Source: CAZDOD01 sp964506935 (GTDB lineage Bacteria; Desulfobacterota; Zymogenia; Zymogenales; Zymogenaceae). Taken from it: a DNA stretch of 19,843 nucleotides. The stretch covers positions 1 through 19,843 of the forward strand of contig CAZDOD010000037.1 in the NCBI GenBank assembly GCA_964506935.1. The letters run 5' to 3'. Shown in pieces: positions 1 to 8,395 of the stretch; the stretch's first letter is position 1; each line of letters begins with the position of its first letter. The position numbers and the translations under genes were made by a program. The notes below the pieces were generated by a model. That model did not search any database. It had not been told where the DNA came from and saw only the letters and a list, made by a program, of their open reading frames with translations.

Positions 1-325
1 TGAACGAATTCTTGACTCCATGTTTAACGTGTACAAGACCTATTAAATATTGACGTCTCCAGAAATCTTGATCAACATTACCGCCTATCACATCTGTATA
101 CCAGTTTTTCACGACATCTATGCCGACATCCGGTAAACGCACTCCCTCCTTATAGAAGATCTCCTTTGTAGGCTCATACGTGGAAATAGCGCCGATAAAC
201 TTTTTCGCGAATTCATCGGCCCACATTTTAGTCTTATTAAAATACTTTTTAAGAATAGAGAAATCATCCTCATCCAAACCGATTAAGTCGATTAGATACT
301 CAAGGTGTAATTTAATCTCTTCCAT
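1..325 (-). CDS. Protoglobin-type haem sensor, N-terminal part (cut by window edge)
   Basis: The reverse strand stays open from here to the window edge, giving about 108 residues with no stop. The translation is globin-like and ends near the edge in FWRRQYLIGLVHVKHGV. This matches the proximal-histidine region (IGxxHVxxGV) of protoglobins and globin-coupled sensors, so the His in LVHV is the likely haem ligand. In that family a haem-globin domain binds O2 or other gases and usually passes the signal to a C-terminal chemoreceptor, kinase or GGDEF domain. Any such output domain would lie outside the window. Start choice: in-frame ATGs exist at 358, 340 and 325. Only the one at 325 has a good ribosome binding site (GGGGGA about 8 nt upstream), so I chose it. 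The gene is more AT-rich than the lysine cluster. The globin call is from recalled motif similarity, not a search. Confidence 0.7.
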   Translation of the reverse strand, partial: MEEIKLHLEYLIDLIGLDEDDFSILKKYFNKTKMWADEFAKKFIGAISTYEPTKEIFYKEGVRLPDVGIDVVKNWYTDVIGGNVDQDFWRRQYLIGLVHVKHGVKNSF

Positions 326-920
326 TTCTAATTCCCCCATTTTTGGTTTACTATTCATAAAATGACAATTGATGCCATATAGTAATCAAATAATTTACAA
401 TGAGGACAGAGATTTAAGCTATATGTCTGGTTCTGACCTTCACCTGTTGACGTTTACTATATTTCTATTGCAAATCTTATGCCAATTAGAACATATTTAG
501 TAACTAGTTGAAATTACTTATTTTTTTGATCCTCCAAAACATATCCTCTGCCCCATCTTAATAAAAAAATTTGTTTTAAAATATAAAGACTACCGAATTT
601 TGGACCAAAATAAAACACTGTATTTACAAGCACTTACAGATGACAGTAAAATTCCAAAACTGCAGATATTTTTTGCACAATGCAAAATGTTTTGTCACTT
701 TTTCCCATTCGATCAACCTCTTTCGATCGTGTCCGCTGTTAATTAATTTGCAATGGAAATCACTTTTTTGAATCAAAGATGCAAGAGACATGTCCTCCAC
801 GGCGGTCTGTATTAGATAAACTTTAAGTGATTCACAAAAAGTATTAAGGCGGCTGGATAGAGTAGCTTTTACGGTATTAGATTTGAGCGGTTTGGCTTCA
901 AAAGATAAGAAAATTTTTTC
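326..920. other. AT-rich intergenic region without a recognisable gene
   Basis: This stretch lies between the start of the globin-sensor gene and the end of the metallophosphoesterase gene. I see no open frame with a ribosome binding site, no tRNA and no clear promoter for the leftward sensor gene. The only notable structure is a short palindrome at 671-687 (TTTTGCA, 3-nt spacer, TGCAAAA), which could be a small operator or chance in AT-rich DNA. Confidence 0.4.
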
Positions 921-926
921 TCATCT
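901..926 (-). terminator. Possible intrinsic terminator of the metallophosphoesterase gene
   Basis: Read leftward, an 11-bp stem (AGATGAGAAAA pairing with TTTTCTTATCT, one G-T wobble) overlaps the TGA stop and ends in a short T run. The stem is AT-rich and the loop is minimal, so termination efficiency is doubtful. Confidence 0.35.
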
Positions 927-1886
927 AACTTTTCTTTTCGGTTTCTCCTTCTTTGGACCCCTTATCTTGATGATCCTTTTGTCCGGGACAAATGATCCCG
1001 TTCCCTGCTTAAAATACTGAGTTGCGGTGACCGCTCCGTTTCCATCAACTCTTATCAGGTTGAAGTTTCGGCCGAAAATCCTTATCTTGTCATCGGTGCT
1101 CTTTGCCGAAGACCCGCAACCCAAAACAGCAATCTCCCTCTCAATGCCCTCTTCGTCAAAATATACTGCGCGGCAGAATTGAGGGACGTGCCGGTGGCCG
1201 TGAAGGATTAGGTCGAACTCCTCCTGAATAAGCCGATATATGAAGACCCCTGCATTCTCGAGCATCATGTAAGCCTCGTCTGCCAGTTTCGGTAGGAATT
1301 TATACAATGTGGGCATCGGATGGTGGTGGACGAGGGCGATCTTTAGTGAACCGAGGTAATCTCCTCTCCCCTCAAACCTCTTTAACTCCCTCGCCCATTC
1401 GGAAAAGTTGTCGAGGTCACGCTCGACAATCAGGCCGTGAGTCATCGGGCGCAAAAGCTGCACAAACCTCCTCCACGCTCTTCCCCTCGGCTCGAGGATA
1501 CGGTTTGAGTCGAATGTTGCAATGGCAATCCTGTCATCCGCCGAAAAGTAGTTCCCCCTCTCCTGCCCTGAGAACTCTCTCAAAAAATTCTTTGTTCTTC
1601 TTATCCCGTAGGCACCCATAAAGAAGAAGTCGTGGTTTCCCGGAACAACCCTGAAAACCGGCTTCCGGCCATTTTTTTTCTCTACTTCACCAACGGCTTC
1701 ACGGATCATAGCGACGGGACGCCTCAGATCATCACCCGGACTCTCGACCAGATCCCCGGTAATCAGGATATATTCAGGGCTGATTTCCACCATCTGCTCA
1801 AGAACCAACTCGATCAGGTCTAAATTCTTCCCCTCGTAGTGCAGATCGGACATATGAAAAATTGTGTATCCATCTCGATCGGACAT
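921..1886 (-). CDS. Calcineurin-like metallophosphoesterase
   Basis: This is a 321-residue cytoplasmic enzyme of the dimetal calcineurin-like phosphoesterase superfamily, which hydrolyses phosphate mono- or diesters with two metal ions. All metal-binding blocks are visible: SDLH (D14, H16), GDL (D45), GNHD (N84, H85), the His run in LVHHHP (187-189) and GHRHVP (H229, H231). There is no signal peptide or membrane segment, and the C-terminus is short and basic (KEKPKRKVR). The ATG start is supported by GGGAGT 5 nt upstream. A candidate promoter lies at 1934-1962. The acyltransferase gene upstream is in the same direction, 143 bp away, so co-transcription is possible but not obvious. The substrate cannot be deduced. 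A cyclic-nucleotide, UDP-sugar or nucleic-acid phosphoesterase role is equally open. Confidence 0.9.
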   Translation of the reverse strand: MSDRDGYTIFHMSDLHYEGKNLDLIELVLEQMVEISPEYILITGDLVESPGDDLRRPVAMIREAVGEVEKKNGRKPVFRVVPGNHDFFFMGAYGIRRTKNFLREFSGQERGNYFSADDRIAIATFDSNRILEPRGRAWRRFVQLLRPMTHGLIVERDLDNFSEWARELKRFEGRGDYLGSLKIALVHHHPMPTLYKFLPKLADEAYMMLENAGVFIYRLIQEEFDLILHGHRHVPQFCRAVYFDEEGIEREIAVLGCGSSAKSTDDKIRIFGRNFNLIRVDGNGAVTATQYFKQGTGSFVPDKRIIKIRGPKKEKPKRKVR

Positions 1887-1933
1887 AAACGACTCCCAAT
1901 CAAAATACTAAATAACTATATAATCAATAAAAC

Positions 1934-1962
1934 ATATTATCAAAGCCAAGTCTCTTTTTCAA
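1934..1962 (-). promoter_or_regulatory. Candidate sigma-70 promoter for the metallophosphoesterase gene
   Basis: On the reverse strand TTGAAA (1957-1962) is followed after 17 nt by TAATAT (1934-1939), about 48 nt upstream of the start codon. The -35 is good and the -10 moderate, in an AT-rich background. Confidence 0.4.
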
Positions 1963-2029
1963 TCAATTTTGAGTAAAAAACAAGTATTCAAGTACCATCC
2001 CCTCACCCTATGAAGGAATATTCTCAGTA

Positions 2030-2815
2030 TCAAACTTCAGGCCCCAAAGGCGGGAGTGGGAGCCTTCCGGCGATCAAATCGTTTATAGCCTCCTTACTCA
2101 AAGACGCCTTTTCACATATCTCCTTTACACCTAACATATGTGACTCGATCTCATCCTTGATCTTCTCCTTCGTCTCATCATCGGCACCATCGGGGACGAA
2201 GAACGGGCCGCCGTATATATAAACCACCTTTGAGAACGGAACGGGAACGGGCATCCTGTCCCACGTCGGGACGGTCCATCGGGGATAGGTCGCAACACTC
2301 ATCGTTAGAATCGGGGCGCCCGTGCTCTCGGCCAGATCGATAACTCCCCTCTTCACCGAAAAAATGGGCCCCCTCGGTCCGTCGACGGAGACGGCGGCGT
2401 TGTATTTCTCACCGGTCACCATACTGACCAGTTCCCCCAGGGCCTCCTCCCCGCTGATAAATCCTGGACTCTTATCATCATCTGTCCTCGTCGTCCTCCT
2501 TACAGTCTCTATACCCACCTTCGCCATCATACTCGCCCCCAAGATTCCCCCCCACCGGTCGCCGCATAAAATGGCGTGACGGCGATTTTGAAAGTTGAAG
2601 AAGTAAAATATATCCCAGTAGTGGTAGTGTGCCCATATGACCGGGCGCCCCACCCTTTCGAATCTATCTTCGATTTCTCTGTTTATCCAAAATTTTCTAG
2701 TGCTTCGGTACATCAGCATAAAGACTCGAAATATTATTGGATCGATGATTTTAATAAGAAACTTGATCTTCAAACTCTCACCAGTAAGGTCGGATGGGCC
2801 CTTTTTTACTACCAT
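2030..2815 (-). CDS. DUF374 / lysophospholipid acyltransferase-like protein
   Basis: The 261-residue product has the features of the DUF374 branch of the LPLAT acyltransferase superfamily. There is an HxxxxD catalytic block in WAHYHYWD (H63 to D68) and the hallmark DGPRGP at residues 145-150, followed by a GVIDLAESTGAPIL-type segment. Members are thought to transfer acyl chains in lipid or lipid A-like metabolism, but DUF374 proteins are poorly characterised. The N-terminal part (about residues 18-36) is hydrophobic and could associate with the membrane. The ATG start is supported by TGAGGA 7 nt upstream. It is the upstream gene of a same-strand pair with the metallophosphoesterase. No convincing terminator follows it: there is a T run near 1976 but no proper stem. 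The family call is firm and the substrate unknown. Confidence 0.85.
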   Translation of the reverse strand: MVVKKGPSDLTGESLKIKFLIKIIDPIIFRVFMLMYRSTRKFWINREIEDRFERVGRPVIWAHYHYWDIFYFFNFQNRRHAILCGDRWGGILGASMMAKVGIETVRRTTRTDDDKSPGFISGEEALGELVSMVTGEKYNAAVSVDGPRGPIFSVKRGVIDLAESTGAPILTMSVATYPRWTVPTWDRMPVPVPFSKVVYIYGGPFFVPDGADDETKEKIKDEIESHMLGVKEICEKASLSKEAINDLIAGRLPLPPLGPEV

Positions 2816-3150
2816 AAGAAATTCCTCAATATCGTTTATTTCAGCTTATCCATATAAATAAAGAAGATAAAAGACCAAATATTGTAAAGATACGCCGATG
2901 ATTCATATTTCATCTTTTATCTATTTTAGGACGCTATAATACACTTCACATTATCCTCTTTCAACCTATTTTAGAAAAAAGTTCATTATCATCATCAAGT
3001 AATTTTTTTTAAAAAAAGCTCGACAAAAGGGGAAAATAGGAGTATATTCTAAAGTTAAGTTTTTTAATCTTACGGGGCTTAAAAGGCTTGAAAAAATCCC
3101 GTCAATGATTATATTACGTGTAGGCTGGTTTACTTTGGGAGGGGAGAAAA
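2816..3150. other. Divergent intergenic region between acyltransferase and fmdB-like genes
   Basis: This 335-bp AT-rich region separates the leftward acyltransferase gene from the rightward zinc-ribbon gene. It contains the rightward promoter at 3088-3115. I see no convincing leftward promoter, RNA gene or conserved open frame. Confidence 0.4.
3088..3115 (+). promoter_or_regulatory. Sigma-70-like promoter of the FmdB-family gene
   Basis: TTGAAA (3088-3093), a 16-nt spacer and TATATT (3110-3115) lie 35 nt upstream of the TTG start codon. The same two hexamers with the same spacing occur upstream of dnaK, which supports this as the housekeeping promoter form in this genome. Confidence 0.55.
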
Positions 3151-3471
3151 TTGCCGATATATGAATATCTATGTGAAGATTGCGGTGAGATGACCGAGGC
3201 GATGCAAAAGATTTTCGATCCGCCACTTGTGACATGTCCAAAATGCAAAGGAAGTCTGAAGAAAGTCATCTCCAACACATCATTTATCTTGAAGGGCACC
3301 GGCTGGTATGCCACTGACTACGCCAACAAGGGAAACGGCTCTGGTGACGGCAAAAATAAGGGCATGGCTAATTTAAAAGATAAGATGAAAGAAGGGGGAA
3401 AATCCGAGGAGACCCCTAAGGCAACCTCCGAAGGAAGCGGGGAAAAGCCCACTTCTTCTTCAAAGGAATAA
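3151..3471 (+). CDS. FmdB-family zinc-ribbon regulatory protein
   Basis: The 106-residue product begins MPIYEYLCEDCGE, the canonical start of the FmdB / CxxC_CxxC_SSSS family, so the TTG start is very likely right. It has a strong ribosome binding site (GGGAGGGGAG). Two CxxC knuckles (C8/C11 and C29/C32) form a predicted zinc ribbon. The remainder is a low-complexity hydrophilic tail rich in Lys, Gly, Ser and Glu. FmdB was named as a putative regulator of formamidase and amidase genes, but most members have no tested function. The gene is monocistronic, with its own promoter and a strong terminator. Confidence 0.9.
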   Translation: MPIYEYLCEDCGEMTEAMQKIFDPPLVTCPKCKGSLKKVISNTSFILKGTGWYATDYANKGNGSGDGKNKGMANLKDKMKEGGKSEETPKATSEGSGEKPTSSSKE

Positions 3472-3490
3472 GAGAAATATTGCTGACTTA

Positions 3491-3518
3491 CCCTTTCCAC
3501 TTTGGAAAGGGTTTTTTA
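3491..3518 (+). terminator. Intrinsic terminator of the FmdB-family gene
   Basis: A perfect 9-bp stem (CCCTTTCCA / TGGAAAGGG) with a 3-nt loop is followed directly by TTTTTTATTT, 19 nt after the stop codon. Confidence 0.9.
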
Positions 3519-3615
3519 TTTGGTGGACTTTTTTACTAACGGATCTTAAATGACTTTTCTTCAGGACACACCTTTTTATTTATCCGTATTGAAAAACTAT
3601 ACAACCTCAAATTTC

Positions 3616-3648
3616 TTGAATAAATCCTAAATAGGTGATAAATATAGT
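3616..3648 (+). promoter_or_regulatory. Weak candidate promoter of the lysine-fermentation cluster
   Basis: TTGAAT (3616-3621) precedes TAAATA (17-nt spacing) and an overlapping TATAGT (3643-3648). It sits 34-66 nt upstream of the kdd start. Matches are partial and the region is AT-rich, so this is a weak call. Confidence 0.25.
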
Positions 3649-3681
3649 CATTGTGGATTTTTAGATTTTGAGATCAATAAT

Positions 3682-4728
3682 ATGAGTAACGGTAAGATCG
3701 GTGATAAATATGGCGCTCACAGGGTGATCAGGCCCAAGGGCGTCCTCCCACAGGCGGCGGACGTTATAGACAACTCGATGGAGATATATAACAATGAGAT
3801 ACTCGTCGACGTCGGGACACTAAATATCGACTCCGCATCCTTTACCCAGATAAAGGATGAGGCAAAGGGTGACCTGGAGGTGATCGCAAAGATAATCCTT
3901 GAGACGGTAGAGCGTAGGGGAAAGCAGCACAACCCACACACCGGCTCCGGAGGGATGTTCATCGGGACTATAGCCGAAATCGGAGAGGCCCTAAGGGGCA
4001 AGGTCGACGTAAATCCCGGTGACGAGATCGCCTCCCTCGTCTCACTCTCATTGACTCCGCTTTTGATCGATAAGATAATCGAAGTGAAGGCCGAAAAAGA
4101 CCAGATCGACATCGTCGGGAGGGCGATCCTATTTGAGCGGACGGTATTTTGCAAGCTCCCCGACGACATGGAGCGCTCGGTCGCGCTCTCGGTCTTGGAC
4201 GTCGCCGGGGCTCCGGCCCAGACAGCTAGGCTCGTAAAATCCGGCGATACCGTCTTTATTATCGGCGCCGGGGGAAAGAGCGGGATGCTGTGCGCCTACG
4301 AGGCAAAAAAGAGGACCGGGAAGGAAGGCACAGTCATCGGGACGGGCCACAGCGAGGCGAGCACCAAAAGGATATCCGAGCTCGGTCTTTGTGACCACGT
4401 GATTCAGGTCAACGCAAAAGACCCCATTGAAATAGAAGAAAAGGTAAGACAAATCACAAATGGCCGCATGGCCGATCTGACCATAAACTGCGTGAACATC
4501 CCCGATACCGAGATGGGCTCGATATTGGCAACGAAACCCGATGGGATCATCTATTTTTTTTCGATGGCGACAAGCTTCACAAAGGCTGCACTCGGCGCCG
4601 AGGGGATAGGCTCGGACGCCACGATGATCATCGGAAACGGCTACACGTCGGGCCACGCCGAGACAGCATTGAAGATACTGAGGGAACACCCCCCATTGAT
4701 GGAGATATTCAAAAAGCTCTATGGATAG
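3682..4728 (+). CDS. kdd: L-erythro-3,5-diaminohexanoate dehydrogenase
   Basis: Kdd oxidatively deaminates 3,5-diaminohexanoate to 3-keto-5-aminohexanoate with NAD(P)+, the third step of lysine fermentation. The 348-residue product has the expected length. It carries the conserved N-terminus (GDKYGAHRVIRPKGVLPQ), the NIDSASFTQIK segment, the NPHTGSGGMFIG block (residues 84-95) and a Rossmann-type GAGGKSG loop (195-201). The start matches the family, although no clear Shine-Dalgarno sequence precedes it. It is the first gene of the cluster and is followed 118 bp later by the aminomutase subunits that make its substrate. I recognise it from the distinctive sequence and the neighbourhood. Confidence 0.93.
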   Translation: MSNGKIGDKYGAHRVIRPKGVLPQAADVIDNSMEIYNNEILVDVGTLNIDSASFTQIKDEAKGDLEVIAKIILETVERRGKQHNPHTGSGGMFIGTIAEIGEALRGKVDVNPGDEIASLVSLSLTPLLIDKIIEVKAEKDQIDIVGRAILFERTVFCKLPDDMERSVALSVLDVAGAPAQTARLVKSGDTVFIIGAGGKSGMLCAYEAKKRTGKEGTVIGTGHSEASTKRISELGLCDHVIQVNAKDPIEIEEKVRQITNGRMADLTINCVNIPDTEMGSILATKPDGIIYFFSMATSFTKAALGAEGIGSDATMIIGNGYTSGHAETALKILREHPPLMEIFKKLYG

Positions 4729-4846
4729 AAAAAGGCGGGAAAATTACAGCGCCACAACATTTTATAAAAGACAACAATAAAACGAAATGAAGAATACAAA
4801 AATTTATAAGCATCCAAGATCATCGGATTCGGATCGGTAGTAAAAT

Positions 4847-6382
4847 ATGGAATCGAAGCTCAATCTCGACAAAGCCCTCATCGATGAATGCAGGCTCCTC
4901 GCCGGGAAAATCGCGGACGGCCTTATGGGCTTTATCAACTCCCACACGACCGACAGCATAGAGCGGAGCGTCGTGAGGCTCTTCGGCCTTGACGGCACGG
5001 ATAGAAAGGGGATCCCGTACCCGAATGTCATATTGGACGCATCAAAAAAAGTCCGATCGCCTTCATCGGGGATAGCAGGCTTTGTCGCCGATCTCATAGC
5101 CCACACCGATCGCGACATCAACGAGATCGCGAGGGGCATATCATCCGGAGACATAAAGGTGAATGATGTCCCGAAAATTTCCGACAAATTAAGGTCAAAG
5201 ATCATCGAGCCCTTGGCGGCCACAGGGTTTGACAGGATCAATAAGGTCAAACAGGAGAGAGATCGGCTTAAGGGAAAAATACCGATGTCAAGACCACCGC
5301 TGCTTTACGTCATTGTCGCCACCGGAAATATCCACGAGGACGTTATCCAGGCAAAAAGCGCAGTAAAAGTAGGGGCCGATTGCATCGCCGTGATAAGGTC
5401 AACCGCCCAGAGCCTTCTGGACTACGTCCCGTTCGGCCCGACGTCCGAGGGCTTCGGGGGCACATATGCCACACAGGAAAATTTTAAGATCATGCGCAAG
5501 GCTCTCGACGAAGCCGGGGAGCTCGAAGGGAGGTACATCTACCTCGTGAACTACGCCTCGGGGCTGTGTATGCCCGAGATTGCCGTAGCCGCCGCTTTCG
5601 AACGCCTCGATATGCTGCTAAACGATTCGATGTATGGGATCATCTTCAGGAACATCAATCCCTACCGCACCTTCTGCGACCAGCATTTTTCACGGATGAT
5701 TAACGCCAGGGCCGATATAATAATCAACACGGGCGAGGACAACTACCTCACAACGGCGGACGCCGTAGAGAGCGCCCACACGGTTCTCGCAAGCGATTTC
5801 ATAAACGAGCAGTTCGCAGAAAAGGCCGGGCTCCCGAAAAAGCTCATGGGCCTGGGCCACGCCTTCGAGATGGATCCCGATATCGAAGGAGGGTTCTTGA
5901 TGGAGCTCGCACAGGCACAGATGATGCGAGAGATCTTCCCCGATGCACCGATAAAATTTATGCCCCCAACCAAATACATAACCGGAAATATTTTTCAGGC
6001 GCACCTGATGGACATGATGTTTAATATATGCTCCGTCATGACCAAACAATCGATCCACCTTGTGGGTATCCTCACCGAGGCGATCCACACACCGTTTGTT
6101 GGTGACCGTTACCTCAGCCTTTCGGGGGCAAAGTATGCAAGAGATAACATGAAAGATTTCGCAGGAGAAATAGACTTCAAAAGCGGGGGAATCATCCAAA
6201 GGAGGGCCGATCACGTCCTGAGGAAGGCGCACGAGATGCTCGGTGAGATATCCGATATTGGCCTCGTCGAGGCCCTGGCGAGGGGGATGTTTGCCGACAT
6301 CAAGCGAGACCCCGATGGAGGAAAAGGAAAAGACGGAGTCATAGAGAAGGGAGACGATTATTACAATCCATTTTTTGTTTAG
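4847..6382 (+). CDS. kamD: Lysine 5,6-aminomutase (beta-lysine 5,6-aminomutase) alpha subunit
   Basis: This is the large subunit of the adenosylcobalamin- and PLP-dependent aminomutase that moves the terminal amino group of L-beta-lysine (or D-lysine) to C5. The 511-residue product begins MESKLNLD, as in characterised clostridial KamD. It keeps the diagnostic blocks LLYVIVATGNIHEDVIQAKS, EGFGGTYATQENF, INTGEDNYLTTADA and GLGHAFEMDP. The C-terminus is YYNPFF-like, as in the family. It acts as a complex with KamE, whose gene starts 8 bp after this stop. The start is fixed by homology even though only a weak purine stretch precedes it. Confidence 0.96.
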   Translation: MESKLNLDKALIDECRLLAGKIADGLMGFINSHTTDSIERSVVRLFGLDGTDRKGIPYPNVILDASKKVRSPSSGIAGFVADLIAHTDRDINEIARGISSGDIKVNDVPKISDKLRSKIIEPLAATGFDRINKVKQERDRLKGKIPMSRPPLLYVIVATGNIHEDVIQAKSAVKVGADCIAVIRSTAQSLLDYVPFGPTSEGFGGTYATQENFKIMRKALDEAGELEGRYIYLVNYASGLCMPEIAVAAAFERLDMLLNDSMYGIIFRNINPYRTFCDQHFSRMINARADIIINTGEDNYLTTADAVESAHTVLASDFINEQFAEKAGLPKKLMGLGHAFEMDPDIEGGFLMELAQAQMMREIFPDAPIKFMPPTKYITGNIFQAHLMDMMFNICSVMTKQSIHLVGILTEAIHTPFVGDRYLSLSGAKYARDNMKDFAGEIDFKSGGIIQRRADHVLRKAHEMLGEISDIGLVEALARGMFADIKRDPDGGKGKDGVIEKGDDYYNPFFV

Positions 6383-6390
6383 GACTAATA

Positions 6391-7146
6391 TTGAAGATAA
6401 AGTCTGATAAAAACATTAAACCTTACGGCGACTCCCTCGGAGACGGGGCGGTACAGGTTTCCTTTACACTCCCCGGCGTCTCCGAAAAGGTCGCGGAGGT
6501 GGTCGCAAAACGCCTCGCCTCAAAGATGGGGATAGAGGACGCCTTCGTTAGTTATTCATCCGACATCGGATCGGAGATGACCTTTATCGTCCTCTATGGG
6601 AGGACAAGGCACAGCGTCGATCTCAGCGAGATAGAAGATGTTACAGACAATACTGAAAATATCCCGGACATGAAGACGATAGATAACCTCATCGGCGAAA
6701 AGTTAGGGCGAGAGATCATAGTGGTCGGGGCATGTATCGAGAGCGACGCCCACACCGTCGGTATAGACGCCATAATGAACATGAAGGGATACGCCGGCGA
6801 CTACGGCCTTGAGCGCTATAAAAACATCAGGGCCGTGAATATGGGCGCCCAGGTAACGTCGGAGGAGGTGGTTTCCGAGGCATTGAAGGTCGACGCCGAT
6901 GTCATCCTCATCTCTCAGGTCGTAACCCAGCGTAACGTCCACATAAAAAACCTGACGCGTCTTGTCGATATTATGGAATCTAAGGGGTTAAGGGACAAAG
7001 TGATACTGATCGTCGGCGGGCCTAGGATAACAGAAAAGATAGCAAGTGAGATAGGCTTTGACGCCGGCTTCGGGAAGGGGACGCTTCCGTCACACGTCGC
7101 ATATTTTATATTGAAGAGTCTATTAGAAAAAGGAGGTGCCTCGTGA
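6391..7146 (+). CDS. kamE: Lysine 5,6-aminomutase beta subunit (B12- and PLP-binding)
   Basis: The 251-residue small subunit has an N-terminal dimerisation part and a C-terminal Rossmann-like cobalamin domain. The cobalamin-ligating DxHxxG motif is at D119-G124 (H121 is the lower axial ligand). K132, in MNMKGYAG, is the expected lysine for the internal aldimine with PLP. The 11-residue spacing between them equals that of the clostridial enzyme (H133/K144 as I recall). Translation starts at TTG. The AGGA ribosome binding site overlaps the kamD stop codon, and no in-frame ATG lies close enough to replace it. Its own TGA overlaps the GTG of the next gene, so the three genes are translationally linked. 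Needs adenosylcobalamin. Confidence 0.95.
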   Translation: MKIKSDKNIKPYGDSLGDGAVQVSFTLPGVSEKVAEVVAKRLASKMGIEDAFVSYSSDIGSEMTFIVLYGRTRHSVDLSEIEDVTDNTENIPDMKTIDNLIGEKLGREIIVVGACIESDAHTVGIDAIMNMKGYAGDYGLERYKNIRAVNMGAQVTSEEVVSEALKVDADVILISQVVTQRNVHIKNLTRLVDIMESKGLRDKVILIVGGPRITEKIASEIGFDAGFGKGTLPSHVAYFILKSLLEKGGAS

Positions 7147-8267
7147 AGGTAACGCCGTTTTATCTTGAGCGGTTTTACGTCGAATATGAGTACACCACTG
7201 GCACGAACATAAGCGCCTCGTGCGGGGCCGAGACCACGACCGCCGATATCTTTGCCCTGGCCGGAGACGATGCGAAAGAGGAATATCTCGCTCTGGGCCT
7301 CGGCTATCGTGAAAACAAGGGGAATTTATCGCTTAGGGAAAAAATCGCAGACGAGTATAAAAATCTCGACGCAAAAGACATCCAGCTATCGTGCGGCGGA
7401 TCAGAGGCGATCTATCTATTGATGACTACTTTTCTCTCCCCGGGCGACAGAATCGTCGTCGAGCGTCCAATATATCAATCACTCTTTCAGGTGGCGGCCG
7501 ACCTCGGCGTCGATGTCGAATTTCTCGACCTTATAGAAGACGAGGGATTTGTCCCGGATCCCGCCAGGCTCGAGACCCTCCTCAAGTCAGGAAAGATTTC
7601 GATGGTGGTGATAAACCACCCCCACAGCCCCACCGGCTCTATAGTGTCTGAAAAGTTGCTATTAGAAATCATCGGGCTTTGCGAGAAATACGGCGCCCTC
7701 CTCGTCTCGGACGAGGTCTACTGGGGTGTCTTTTACAACGAGGGCGAAAAAATCCCCCACGCCGCCGACCTCGGTGAAAACGTCGTCACGATCGGCGATA
7801 TGACAAAGCCCTACGGATTGGGGGGGCTCAGGGTCGGGTGGCTCGCCTCGAAAAGAACAGGTATCCTTGAGGCGGCGTCAGGCCTGAAAGACTACACCAC
7901 TATGTGCGCCCCTGCCCCCTCGGAATTTTTGTCCACACTTGTCCTTACCCACAAAGGTGAGATACTCGGAAGAAACATAGAAATCGCAAGAAAAAATATC
8001 GACACCTTTGACGGGGTGATAAAGGATTCCGATGGAATCCTCTCGTGGACAAGGCCGATGGGTGGATACACCGGATTTGTGAAGCTAAACGTCCCAAAGA
8101 TGACCGCGGAGGAATTCTGCATAAGACTCATTAGAGAAAAGGACGTCCTCCTCCTCCCCGGAAGGGTCTTCGGCGATAATGAAAGGTTCAGGGTTGGGGT
8201 CGGAACGAAGACCGAGGAATTTAATAGGGGGATATCGGCCCTCTCGGATTTTCTCGCAGAGATTTAG
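7143..8267 (+). CDS. PLP-dependent aminotransferase, fold type I, class I/II
   Basis: This 374-residue enzyme of the aspartate-aminotransferase fold starts with GTG in a 4-bp GTGA overlap with kamE, so it is translationally coupled to the aminomutase. Visible motifs are SCGGSEAI (83-90), the NHPHSPTG loop (158-165), SDEVYW with D190, the Schiff-base lysine K222 in DMTKPYG, and R230 in LRVGW. In most relatives the loop reads NPxNPTG. Here the second Asn, which contacts the PLP hydroxyl, is Ser162. The N-terminus (PFYLERFYVEYEY) recalls aminotransferase-like proteins related to capreomycidine synthase. It is not a known member of the lysine-fermentation pathway. The position suggests it acts on lysine, beta-lysine, a diaminohexanoate or a later amino-acid intermediate, but this is inference. 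Confidence 0.85.
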   Translation: MKVTPFYLERFYVEYEYTTGTNISASCGAETTTADIFALAGDDAKEEYLALGLGYRENKGNLSLREKIADEYKNLDAKDIQLSCGGSEAIYLLMTTFLSPGDRIVVERPIYQSLFQVAADLGVDVEFLDLIEDEGFVPDPARLETLLKSGKISMVVINHPHSPTGSIVSEKLLLEIIGLCEKYGALLVSDEVYWGVFYNEGEKIPHAADLGENVVTIGDMTKPYGLGGLRVGWLASKRTGILEAASGLKDYTTMCAPAPSEFLSTLVLTHKGEILGRNIEIARKNIDTFDGVIKDSDGILSWTRPMGGYTGFVKLNVPKMTAEEFCIRLIREKDVLLLPGRVFGDNERFRVGVGTKTEEFNRGISALSDFLAEI

Positions 8268-8331
8268 TACGAAAGATTTTTAAATAGTCTGTGAAATATT
8301 AGATAAAATGAGGCCATAAAAATAGTTGGTC

Positions 8332-8360
8332 TTGAATTTTTGCCGCAAACGATATAACAT
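8332..8360 (+). promoter_or_regulatory. Candidate promoter upstream of kal
   Basis: TTGAAT (8332-8337) is followed by overlapping -10 candidates TATAAC (15-nt spacing) and TAACAT (17-nt spacing). It lies in the 128-bp gap after the class I/II aminotransferase gene and would give a leader of about 30 nt. It could start a second transcript within the cluster. Confidence 0.4.
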
Positions 8361-8395
8361 AGGTTAGTTTTTTTTGCGAGCATCCGATTTTACCT

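Noticed and set aside
671..687. Perfect 7-bp palindrome in AT-rich DNA (TTTTGCA/TGCAAAA)
   Set aside because: Short, AT-rich and not close to a start codon or promoter, so chance is a sufficient explanation.
3519..3681. Possible lysine or cobalamin riboswitch before the lysine cluster
   Set aside because: I looked for a long structured leader or a B12-box-like sequence. The gap is only about 160 bp, AT-rich and without such motifs.
4129..4689. Antisense open frame within kdd, and similar ones inside kamD, nth and dnaK
   Set aside because: All lie opposite well-conserved genes, lack ribosome binding sites and encode no recognisable domain.
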